A stretch of DNA of 6,956 nt, taken from NCBI GenBank assembly GCA_021827445.1, contig JAKAVW010000159.1, positions 1-6,956 of the forward strand, in the 5' to 3' direction. Positions 1 through 5,769 of this stretch are shown in pieces. The notes beneath the pieces were generated by a model. It was not told where the DNA came from. It made no database searches and saw nothing but the letters and a program-made list of their open reading frames with translations. Position 1 is the first letter of the stretch. Every line of letters starts with the position of its first letter. The DNA comes from Pseudomonadota bacterium. GTDB lineage: Bacteria > Pseudomonadota > Gammaproteobacteria > Acidithiobacillales > Acidithiobacillaceae. Both the position numbers and the translations under genes were made by a program.

Positions 1-152
1 ATGAGCGAGACCCTGCCGTAACGTGCGGCATCAGCAAACCCGGTGCTGAGATTGTCCAGCACCACCACAGAATGACCCGCCAAGGCCAGCATCTTGACCA
101 TGTGCGAGCCGATGTAGCCCGCGCCGCCGACGACCAGCAGGGTCTCGCTCAT
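1..152 (-). CDS. galE: GalE-like UDP-sugar 4-epimerase, N-terminal 50 codons (runs off the left edge)
   Basis: The minus strand reads ATG (150-152), then MSETLLVVGGAGYIGSH and on to VVVLDNLSTG at residues 29-38. The GGAGYIG stretch at residues 9-15 is the Rossmann dinucleotide-binding turn. The D33-N34-L35 after the second strand is typical of extended short-chain dehydrogenase/reductases of the UDP-glucose 4-epimerase type, which interconvert UDP-Glc and UDP-Gal (some also UDP-GlcNAc and UDP-GalNAc) in the cytoplasm. Only the cofactor-binding start is visible; the catalytic Ser and YxxxK lie outside, so a related NAD-dependent sugar epimerase is possible. The start is supported by a strong purine-rich ribosome site (GGGAGGGG, 159-166 on the minus strand). 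It is on the same strand as the glycosyltransferase, separated by about 300 bp holding a MITE-like insertion. The last visible residues (RYGRVSL) coincide with a 16-nt inverted copy of the gene's own start, so the edge may not be faithful. Confidence 0.85.
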   Translation of the reverse strand, partial: MSETLLVVGGAGYIGSHMVKMLALAGHSVVVLDNLSTGFADAARYGRVSL

Positions 153-217
153 TTTGGACCCCTCCCGGGGAATACGGTCAACTCGGGTTTTTTGACGCTT
201 GCGACCACTGTCCACAA

Positions 218-227
218 GATTCAGGGT
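218..227 (+). repeat. Left copy of 10-bp flanking duplication (probable target-site duplication)
   Basis: GATTCAGGGT lies immediately outside the left terminal inverted repeat of the MITE-like element and recurs directly at 409-418 immediately outside the right one. The match extends by three bases (CAA) if the end of the right terminal repeat is included, so a duplication of 10-13 bp cannot be excluded. Confidence 0.75.
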
Positions 228-248
228 TTGCCTATCCGGTTTGTTGCC
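228..248 (+). repeat. Left terminal inverted repeat of the MITE-like element
   Basis: A 21-base repeat starting TTGCCTATCC, exactly complementary to 388-408. Confidence 0.85.
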
Positions 249-387
249 ATTCACAACCTTTGGTGAAGTCAATTCTCGCCAACCGAGCGGAAATGTGCGT
301 GATTGCGTTGTTTGCGCCAGTTTTGCTGCCCGTAGAACGGGCCTACACCTAGTTTTCTCTCCGAGGCTGCCATAGATTGGTGGTATT

Positions 388-408
388 GGCAACAAACCGG
401 ATAGGCAA
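388..408 (-). repeat. Right terminal inverted repeat of the MITE-like element
   Basis: A 21-base repeat ending GGATAGGCAA, exactly complementary to 228-248, followed directly by the second copy of the flanking duplication. Confidence 0.85.
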
Positions 409-418
409 GATTCAGGGT
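409..418 (+). repeat. Right copy of 10-bp flanking duplication
   Basis: GATTCAGGGT, identical to 218-227 and in the same orientation. Its continuation TACCT restores the second half of the interrupted 19-bp repeat. Confidence 0.75.
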
Positions 419-455
419 ACCTTAGTTCTCACCAGTGCAACACCGCACTCGCCGA

Positions 456-2570
456 TCAGTCCACATGAATGACATCCGCGGCTTCCCCGCGCTCGAAACG
501 GTCCCACGCTCGCCGGTAGGCGACTTCCAGCTTGTTCATGAGCTGTTCCGTGTCGAATAGCAGTGCGGACGTGCGGTTGTTTTCGAGTCGGTGACGATAA
601 TGCAGCAGCAGTTCCCTATCCTCTGCCAGTGCTACTGCTTTTTCTTCATAGGCCGCAAGATCCGGCATGATCAACTCGGAAAGCCCGACATTCGTCAGCA
701 GGCTGCCTGCCACACGGGAAATGTACGTCTGCCCCTGGACGGTCAATATCGGTACCCCGGCCCAGAGCGCATCAGTCGCCGTCGCACCCGCGTTATACAG
801 CGGGGTGTCGAGAAAGAGATCCATCAATTTTTGCCGGGCGATATTCTGGGATTGTTCCATGTAGCCTGCAAACATCAGGCGTTGCGGACCAACACCGCGC
901 TTTTCCGCCTCTTGCTGCAGGTTTTTCAATGCGGTCTCAGAGGTGGCAAGCAATACCAGCCGGGCTTGCGGGACCCGCTTCAGGATGCGCATCCAGACAT
1001 CATAGATTTCCGGGGAAATCTTGTAGTTATTATTAAAACAGTAGTAGAGGAGGGCATCTTCCTCAATGCCAAAATCGGCTCTGCGATACGCAGGCGCCTC
1101 TGGCATATAGCGATGCCCGTTCAACTGATAGACCGGCAAATAAATAGGGGACTCAGTCAGTAGGTCCTGCCGTTCGGGAGGCGTAATGTAAGTATCCGTG
1201 ACGAGGTAGTCCACAAACTCCGCCCCGGTGCTCCCCGGAAAGCCCAGATAATGCATTTGGATGGGGGCCGGACGACGGGCTAGCACGCTCATGCGCGTAT
1301 CCGCTGTATGCCCCATGAGATCCACCAGGATCTGTATACCATCATTAGCGATCATCTGTGCCAGTGCAGCACTGGTCATACCGCGTGCCTCGCGGAAATG
1401 TTCGGCGCCCAAGAGCACTTTTTGACGAATGGAGCTGGCATCATCGACGCCGGTACTGTAAACGAAGACTTCCATGTGCTTACGGTCGTGCCGCTGAAAG
1501 ATCTCTGCCAGCAGATGGCCGATCGGATGATTCCGAACGTCCGAGGTGAGATAGCCAATGCGCAGGCGTCCTTCCTGGCATGCTTTATCGTCCCACAAGG
1601 GAGTCCCTAAACCTTGGGCCATAGCCGTGGACTCATCCTTCGCCACCTGTAATTGTTCTTCCGGGGTGAGCGGCATATACAACACCGTAAAGGCGCGGAT
1701 ACCTGCAGGTTGACCGGCGGCCAGGCGCGCGCGCACATTGTCTGTAGCGCGACCTTGCAGAGCCTCCAGATTGTCCCAGGCACAGATCTGACGCCGCACT
1801 TCAATGTAGCCGTCCAGAGCCGACGATAGGTACGGACGTTGTGCCAGTGCGCGTTCATAGTAGGATACCGACTGTTCCCGTTGACCCGCACTATTGGCCA
1901 ATACCGCCATGTTGACCAGCACATCCGGGTTTTCGGAAATCAGCAACAACAGGCGCTCAAAGGTTTCCAGGGCATCTTCGCGATGGCCCAGCACCATGTA
2001 AGCCACGCCCAACTGATTCAGGAAGGTGGGATTCGCCGCATCGAGCAGCGTGGCCAACTGGAACCAGGGCAGTGCGCCCGGCTGATCGCCCTGCGCCCAT
2101 AACGCCCGACCCAAACCAAAGGCCGCACTGGCGTGTGTTGGCTTGAGTTCCAGCGCGCGTCGGTAGCGGGCTTCCGCCTTGCCGGAATGATGCTGGGCCA
2201 GCAATGCCTCACCTAGATTAAAATGCGCTTCCGGGTTTTGGGGTGCCAGACGCATCGCCTCTTCCAGCGAGGTCACTCCTTCTTCCATGCGGCTCTGCAA
2301 GAGCCTAATACGACCGAGACTATTATGATACGCAGTATTATGGGGTTGCAGAACCAGTGCCCGCTGTACCAGTGTTTCCGCTTCGCTCTGATTTCCTCCC
2401 TGGCTGAACACCACACCCAACAGGTGCAGCGCATCGGGTTCGTTATCGTCCACCAAGAGGGCCTGCCGGTAAAAAGGCTCGGCTTCCAGGACTCGGCCTT
2501 TCTGGTGCAGTGCTAGCCCCTGTTGAACAAGTTGCGCTGCTGTCAGTGCGGGTTTGGTACCGGATTCCAT
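456..2570 (-). CDS. TPR-containing GT41 glycosyltransferase (OGT/SPINDLY type)
   Basis: A complete 704-residue cytoplasmic-type protein with no signal peptide. About seven 34-residue tetratricopeptide repeats span residues 11-248; this superhelix binds the acceptor protein in the family. After a linker (about 250-330) comes a GT-B catalytic region of the O-GlcNAc transferase/SPINDLY family (CAZy GT41). Family landmarks are LRIGYLTSDVRNHP (336-349, with H348 matching the catalytic-site His of human OGT), DLMGHT (417-422), RRPAPIQMHYLGFPGSTGA (432-450), FNNNYKISPEIYDVW (512-526, K517 matching the UDP-binding Lys), and LDTPLYNAG...DALWAG (587-605, D600 matching the UDP-sugar Asp). SRVAGSLLTNVGLSELI follows at 618-634. 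Bacterial members use UDP-GlcNAc, UDP-Glc, UDP-Gal or dTDP/GDP-sugars; the donor cannot be read here. ATG at 2568-2570 follows GGGGA with a 4-nt gap, and the first repeat begins ten residues in, supporting this start. The neighbouring sequon-rich adhesin is a candidate acceptor. The gene is bracketed by 19-bp inverted repeats. Confidence 0.93.
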   Translation of the reverse strand: MESGTKPALTAAQLVQQGLALHQKGRVLEAEPFYRQALLVDDNEPDALHLLGVVFSQGGNQSEAETLVQRALVLQPHNTAYHNSLGRIRLLQSRMEEGVTSLEEAMRLAPQNPEAHFNLGEALLAQHHSGKAEARYRRALELKPTHASAAFGLGRALWAQGDQPGALPWFQLATLLDAANPTFLNQLGVAYMVLGHREDALETFERLLLLISENPDVLVNMAVLANSAGQREQSVSYYERALAQRPYLSSALDGYIEVRRQICAWDNLEALQGRATDNVRARLAAGQPAGIRAFTVLYMPLTPEEQLQVAKDESTAMAQGLGTPLWDDKACQEGRLRIGYLTSDVRNHPIGHLLAEIFQRHDRKHMEVFVYSTGVDDASSIRQKVLLGAEHFREARGMTSAALAQMIANDGIQILVDLMGHTADTRMSVLARRPAPIQMHYLGFPGSTGAEFVDYLVTDTYITPPERQDLLTESPIYLPVYQLNGHRYMPEAPAYRRADFGIEEDALLYYCFNNNYKISPEIYDVWMRILKRVPQARLVLLATSETALKNLQQEAEKRGVGPQRLMFAGYMEQSQNIARQKLMDLFLDTPLYNAGATATDALWAGVPILTVQGQTYISRVAGSLLTNVGLSELIMPDLAAYEEKAVALAEDRELLLHYRHRLENNRTSALLFDTEQLMNKLEVAYRRAWDRFERGEAADVIHVD

Positions 2571-2579
2571 GATTTCCCC

Positions 2580-2585
2580 ATTATA
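2580..2585 (-). promoter_or_regulatory. Possible -10 box (TATAAT) just upstream of the glycosyltransferase start
   Basis: A perfect TATAAT lies on the minus strand nine bases from the ATG. The hexamer 17 bp upstream (TGATCG) is a poor -35. Initiation from this box would give a nearly leaderless message starting in or past the GGGGA ribosome site, so it may be chance. It is recorded because the hairpins after the adhesin gene suggest the glycosyltransferase needs a promoter of its own. Confidence 0.25.
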
Positions 2586-2673
2586 GTAAACCGTATACTA
2601 CCCGATCATCCAAGCCAAGGCACTGCTTGACCTTCTGCGGGAGAAGTAATCTTCCATCGTTTCAGGATAGTTG

Positions 2674-2692
2674 AGGTACCCTGAATCTTGTG
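2674..2692 (-). repeat. Right, intact arm of the 19-bp inverted repeat bracketing the GT41 gene
   Basis: The plus strand reads AGGTACCCTGAATCTTGTG, the exact reverse complement of the arm rebuilt from 213-227 plus 419-422. Seventeen bases (2674-2690) match 406-422 without any reconstruction. It lies 103 bp upstream of the glycosyltransferase start. No flanking target duplication is obvious outside the two arms. Confidence 0.8.
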
Positions 2693-2776
2693 TTGATAAA
2701 ATTTATGTGGCATCACTCACTGTTCGGAGATTTGACCAAACCCTCTTATTCCATTTTAATTCATTAAGGCGTCTTT

Positions 2777-2796
2777 AATCCAGGGGAATCCAGGGG
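2777..2796 (+). repeat. Tandem 10-bp duplication (AATCCAGGGG x2)
   Basis: Two perfect adjacent copies, 2777-2786 and 2787-2796, in the gap between the adhesin and glycosyltransferase genes. Apart from this, the right repeat arm and the hairpins, I see nothing coding in 2571-2947. Confidence 0.7.
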
Positions 2797-2876
2797 CAGG
2801 AGACGATTGAACGAAGCTGCTTCGGCTCACTCTTTCTGTTGCCGGGCGAGTAGAGGGCTTCCACCTCCAAGTTTAA

Positions 2877-2896
2877 GTGCGCCCGGTCGGGCGCAC
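2877..2896. terminator. GC-rich hairpin downstream of the adhesin gene (second of two)
   Basis: GTGCGCCC (2877-2884) pairs with GGGCGCAC (2889-2896) around a 4-nt loop. It lies just beyond the first hairpin in the direction of adhesin transcription. Neither strand shows a strong T-run after it, so it may be a back-up terminator or an RNA 3'-end stabiliser. Confidence 0.5.
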
Positions 2897-2904
2897 CATC
2901 AAGC

Positions 2905-2935
2905 AAGGGGACCAGTTAGGTCCCCTTGAAGTTTT
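2905..2935. terminator. Strong hairpin at the adhesin 3' end, probable terminator
   Basis: AAGGGGACC (2905-2913) and GGTCCCCTT (2919-2927) form a perfect 9-bp stem with a 5-nt loop, beginning 21 nt beyond the adhesin stop codon. On the plus strand the stem is followed by a T-run (GTTTTT, 2931-2936); on the minus strand that run is an A-tract before the stem. Orientation is therefore ambiguous, but the position fits the end of the adhesin transcript. Confidence 0.65.
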
Positions 2936-2947
2936 TGTCGCTGTTAA

Positions 2948-5497
2948 TTACCGCGCAACGATGTCGCTACCAGGTAGGACCTGAGTGGTCAACAAGGACG
3001 CTGCGCTCGCGTTCGTGGTCACGGTCGCGCCATAGAAGTTCATGTTGCTGGCATTTGCAAGACCATACACGGTAGCTACGCCGGTCCCTACTGGGAAGTT
3101 TATCCAGCTATTGGTATTGGTAAGCACATAATTCGTGCTACTCAAGCCACCAATCAAGATGCCGGTCTCAAAGAAAATCCCACCATTACCGCTGACGTTG
3201 GTCGGAATCACGTTGGACAGGGAATCAGCCAGAGTCATATTCCCTGACCCCACACTCGTCGGATCAGCCGCAGATGTGATGTTGCTGAAGACCATCAGGC
3301 CGGGCCAGTAGTAAGGGGCATTAACAGGATTATACGGATTAGCACTGCTACCCCAGTAGGAATTAATCGACGGCCCGAACGTCAGATTACCTGTTGCCGA
3401 CACCACCAAATGGCTGTTCGGATAACTGCTGGAGGGCACGATGCTGACGCCCAATCCAAGCCGAGATCCGGCATTGCTCACGCCCGAGTTACCGAGGATG
3501 GCACTACCATTCACCAGCAAATTAATCAGTTGGGGCGCGTTGGCGGTATTGGTAGGCCTTACGCTGATATACGAGGTTCCGTTACCTCCGAACACAGTTA
3601 CCGGTACGTAATTGTACTGAAATGTACTCACTGGTTGCCCGGCATCTGCGGCACCATTTGGATTGTTGACGTTACCTGCGACGTTCAATTCCAAGCTGCC
3701 ATCGGTTGGAGGGGTGGTACCAGGGGCGCTGTTTGCCATGATCCTAAACCCGTTGGACCCATTGGGGCCACCGGCAATAAAGCTGGTGGCATGAAGGTTA
3801 TCGGCAGTAATGACCGCATTATTGCTCTGAATAGTGCCATCCAGGTTGATGTTGGAACCGTTAGTGGTCGCTGTTCCATTCACATTCAAATGCCAGGCTT
3901 GCAGAATCGCACCAGGAAAGATGCTCAAATTATAGCCATAATTCCCCACCGGACCAGATCCTACATCCACATTCAGGGTGCCGTTATGGCCTTGATCGAA
4001 AATATTCCGATTAGCGAAACGTCCACTCAAAATGCGTACCGCATCACCTTGCAAGAGGTCAGGGTTGGCTTGGTCGCTGACGCTGACTATGGTAGTCCCG
4101 AAGTTTAAGACGCCACCGTTGGTTGAAGCAGCGAGGGATGCGCCTGATAGTGCGTTGATACCACCCGTGGCGTTCAGGTACAGTGCGGTCGGAGTTGCTC
4201 CAGCGGCTGTAGCTTGATTCACTGTACCAAACATATTGACGTTTTGGGCGCTAACATTGAGATAATTTGGATTTGCTTGCGTTGCATCACTCACCCCACC
4301 AGCACTGCTATTAAACGAACTGGCGCCACTGGTGGTGTTAGGCGCATAAAAGTTGATGAAGCCGTTATTGGTTACCGTCCCACCATTATTCGCCATTATA
4401 GACAAAGTACCAGCACTTACAACATTAAGCACGCCGTTATTGACAACGCTTCCACCAGCACCCGTTGCGATCAGGTTAAAGCCGTTTGTGGAAGAGGATA
4501 AAACGCCGTTGTTGAGAATGCTGCCCGCAGAGAGGCTTGATCCCAAAGTAGCGGTACCATCGTTGGTGAAGGTGCCGGCGAGAGATGCAAAGGTGGTGTT
4601 GGCCATGTCCACAGTTGAATTTGCGAGAATATTGACATTGCCTGCTGCATATACCGTGGCCACTGGGCTAAAAGTACCTTCGCCGGGCGCACTGGACAGA
4701 TCCAGCGTGGCGCTTGCGGTTGGTGCATTGCTAGAAACAGTAACCGGTTGACCGACTGATTGGGAAAAATTGTAGCCTGCGATGATATCTACCGTCGGCA
4801 CCGTACCATTAGAGGTGATATACCCATCACTAATGTTAATGTTGCCGTTACCAGCAACGAGCACATATCCACCCGCACTGACTTGTGGGGTGGTTGCGTT
4901 AGCGTTAGGCAAAATAGTTATTGCACCCGTACCCGCGCCTGAAGCTACCGCGGAATTGGCTACAAAAGTTGACGGATTCTGTGCTTCACCGATAATGCCA
5001 CCACCGTTCGGTAATGTGATATCCGCAGTGCCACCGATAACTACACCGTTGGCGTTTGCGACGAAGAGGGTGGGTGCAGCGGTGCCACTTCCTGATGCGG
5101 TTAATGTGCCATATATTTGCGAGGGATTTGCGGTAATATCATTGATCAGAACTGCACTACTACCACTGGCAGGACCGGAAACGGTAAGCGAAGCTGCAGA
5201 ACCAATATTAAAGCCGGCCGCTGTCGTGATCCCCGAAGCAGCGGCAACACTGTTGGTGACGCTTGCCGATGATCCACCGAATTGCAGAACGGTCGCTCCG
5301 CTGGGCACGGTTATGCTTGCGGCATTGGTGACGCTGCTGGCATAAGTCACTCCAGTGCTCTGATTGGTATAAAAAGCACCTGGTAATGTCGCGGGTGCAG
5401 GCGCAGCTGCCATCGCGACCGGCGCGGACAGAGCCAGCACCACTGCACCGACCAGCGGGCTCAATTGAAACTTGTTAAGCTTGTGATTTGTAACCAT
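2948..5497 (-). CDS. TPS/FHA-like secreted adhesin with haemagglutination-activity domain
   Basis: Complete, 849 residues. Residues 1-30 form a Sec signal peptide (basic start, hydrophobic PLVGAVVLALSAPVAMA, likely cleavage at AMA-A). Residues about 40-210 resemble the TPS/haemagglutination-activity domain: FNIG (96-99), then VLINDITANPSQIYGTL (116-132) and LFVANANGVVIGG (144-156), matching the family's PSxI.G and NPNG.xFG blocks, with NANG in place of NPNG. The rest is Asn/Ser/Thr/Gly-rich with no cysteine, as expected of a secreted beta-helix. Four NNG/NDG-centred rungs occur at 312, 329, 353 and 377. There is no C-terminal autotransporter barrel, so export would need a separate TpsB-type pore not seen here. 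It is short for a TpsA protein. I count 24 N-X-S/T sequons (X not Pro), spread from residue 45 to 829, which makes it a plausible glycosylation target of the adjacent GT41 enzyme. AGAGGA (5508-5513) lies 10 nt before this ATG. It could instead be a non-adhesive beta-helical surface protein. Confidence 0.82.
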   Translation of the reverse strand: MVTNHKLNKFQLSPLVGAVVLALSAPVAMAAAPAPATLPGAFYTNQSTGVTYASSVTNAASITVPSGATVLQFGGSSASVTNSVAAASGITTAAGFNIGSAASLTVSGPASGSSAVLINDITANPSQIYGTLTASGSGTAAPTLFVANANGVVIGGTADITLPNGGGIIGEAQNPSTFVANSAVASGAGTGAITILPNANATTPQVSAGGYVLVAGNGNINISDGYITSNGTVPTVDIIAGYNFSQSVGQPVTVSSNAPTASATLDLSSAPGEGTFSPVATVYAAGNVNILANSTVDMANTTFASLAGTFTNDGTATLGSSLSAGSILNNGVLSSSTNGFNLIATGAGGSVVNNGVLNVVSAGTLSIMANNGGTVTNNGFINFYAPNTTSGASSFNSSAGGVSDATQANPNYLNVSAQNVNMFGTVNQATAAGATPTALYLNATGGINALSGASLAASTNGGVLNFGTTIVSVSDQANPDLLQGDAVRILSGRFANRNIFDQGHNGTLNVDVGSGPVGNYGYNLSIFPGAILQAWHLNVNGTATTNGSNINLDGTIQSNNAVITADNLHATSFIAGGPNGSNGFRIMANSAPGTTPPTDGSLELNVAGNVNNPNGAADAGQPVSTFQYNYVPVTVFGGNGTSYISVRPTNTANAPQLINLLVNGSAILGNSGVSNAGSRLGLGVSIVPSSSYPNSHLVVSATGNLTFGPSINSYWGSSANPYNPVNAPYYWPGLMVFSNITSAADPTSVGSGNMTLADSLSNVIPTNVSGNGGIFFETGILIGGLSSTNYVLTNTNSWINFPVGTGVATVYGLANASNMNFYGATVTTNASAASLLTTQVLPGSDIVAR

Positions 5498-5502
5498 GAC
5501 AT
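5461..5502 (-). other. Possible 13-codon upstream reading frame overlapping the adhesin start
   Basis: A second ATG at 5500-5502, five bases ahead of the adhesin ATG and in another frame, lies only 5 nt from the AGAGGA ribosome site (the adhesin ATG is 10 nt away). It reads MSWLQITSLTSFN and stops at 5461-5463, inside the signal-peptide codons. It may be incidental or may lower adhesin translation by competing for ribosomes. Confidence 0.3.
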
Positions 5503-5507
5503 TATTT

Positions 5508-5513
5508 TCCTCT
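5508..5513 (-). promoter_or_regulatory. Ribosome binding site for the adhesin (AGAGGA)
   Basis: AGAGGA on the minus strand. Spacing is 10 nt to the adhesin ATG and 5 nt to the out-of-frame ATG at 5500-5502. The signal peptide read from the downstream ATG decides the real start. Confidence 0.6.
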
Positions 5514-5551
5514 TTAATTTATATAGAGATAATGAATATTTCAAGGCCGTG

Positions 5552-5590
5552 TAATAGACGCACCGATTAAGAGACAGCATGCGTCTTACC
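5552..5590 (-). promoter_or_regulatory. Hairpin in the adhesin 5' leader
   Basis: In the minus-strand RNA AGACGCA (5580-5586) pairs with TGCGTCT (5556-5562), a 7-bp perfect stem with a 17-nt loop. It can be lengthened past a 2-nt bulge by GTA/TAC. It ends about 40 nt before the ribosome site. It does not match a riboswitch class I can recognise. Confidence 0.45.
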
Positions 5591-5700
5591 GAACCGATAT
5601 GTTTCCGCACCGGTGTGCTGAACAGAAAGATGATGCACCAATCCGGTACCGTAGCGCTCCGATTTCTTCCTGTTGCAGATGTCATCTCCCTCCAAAGCTC

Positions 5701-5720
5701 CGGCTGATGGTCCGCAGCCG
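5701..5720 (-). promoter_or_regulatory. Second hairpin in the adhesin leader
   Basis: CGGCTG (5701-5706) and CAGCCG (5715-5720) form a perfect 6-bp stem with an 8-nt loop about 45 nt after the predicted transcription start. With the hairpin at 5552-5590 it suggests a structured leader. Confidence 0.35.
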
Positions 5721-5749
5721 AACCTGTCATGCTGCTGCGAAATGCTTTA

Positions 5750-5769
5750 TATATGATCTTATATGATCT
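5750..5769 (-). repeat. Tandem 10-bp repeat at the adhesin transcription start (TATATGATCT x2)
   Basis: Two perfect copies at 5750-5759 and 5760-5769, touching the predicted -10 box and covering the predicted start site. A 10-bp spacing puts both copies on the same DNA face, so it could be an operator. It could also be simple AT-rich slippage. Confidence 0.5.

Larger units (their letters stand above)
228..408. mobile_element. MITE-like element, 181 bp, perfect 21-bp terminal inverted repeats
   Basis: The ends 228-248 (beginning TTGCCTATCCGG) and 388-408 (ending CCGGATAGGCAA) are perfect reverse complements over 21 bp. They are flanked by a 10-bp direct duplication (218-227 and 409-418). The interior of about 139 bp has no credible reading frame and contains a small hairpin (328-342, GCCCGT/ACGGGC). 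Short length, long perfect ends, a flanking duplication and no transposase fit a non-autonomous miniature element. A duplication of about 10 bp occurs in families such as IS4 and ISAs1, but I cannot name the parent. It lies about 75 bp upstream of the galE start, so it could alter galE transcription, and 47 bp past the glycosyltransferase stop. Confidence 0.75.
213..422. repeat. Left arm of a 19-bp inverted repeat, split by a MITE insertion
   Basis: Removing the 181-bp element and one copy of its 10-bp duplication joins 213-227 to 419-422 and gives CACAAGATTCAGGGTACCT, the exact reverse complement of 2674-2692. The left half (213-227) shares the outer CACAAG flank with the intact arm, and the right half (406-422) shares the inner GGGTACCT flank. 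Both halves together rebuild one arm with no mismatch. The function of the repeat is unknown; it could be the end of a mobile cassette carrying the glycosyltransferase. Confidence 0.8.

Noticed and set aside
72..266. 64-codon plus-strand open frame over galE and the left end of the MITE
   Set aside because: It is antisense to the clear GalE start and ends inside the MITE-like element. No protein family features.
591..1163. 190-codon open frame on the plus strand inside the glycosyltransferase gene
   Set aside because: It lies antisense to the conserved GT41 catalytic domain, has no recognisable domain, and is explained by the codon composition of the real gene. The other plus-strand frames between 456 and 2570 were rejected for the same reason.
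2797..2870. Minus-strand frame resembling a transposase remnant before the glycosyltransferase
   Set aside because: The stretch is too short and has no motif I can name. More than one frame is open, so it does not support a gene call.
3410..4108. 232-codon open frame on the plus strand inside the adhesin gene
   Set aside because: Antisense to a gene with signal peptide and TPS motifs. No domain or ribosome site. The long frame follows from the Asn/Gly/Thr-rich coding strand. The 187-codon frame at 4782-5345 was rejected likewise.
5461..5730. 89-codon minus-strand open frame across the adhesin leader
   Set aside because: It overlaps the adhesin start in another frame, has no ribosome site at its ATG and no family features. 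Only its last 13 codons, read from the ATG at 5500-5502, have a ribosome site.
5498..5765. Cyclic-di-GMP or other known riboswitch in the adhesin leader
   Set aside because: I looked for the conserved GEMM-type core and could not find it. The hairpins are plain and no known class was recognised by eye.
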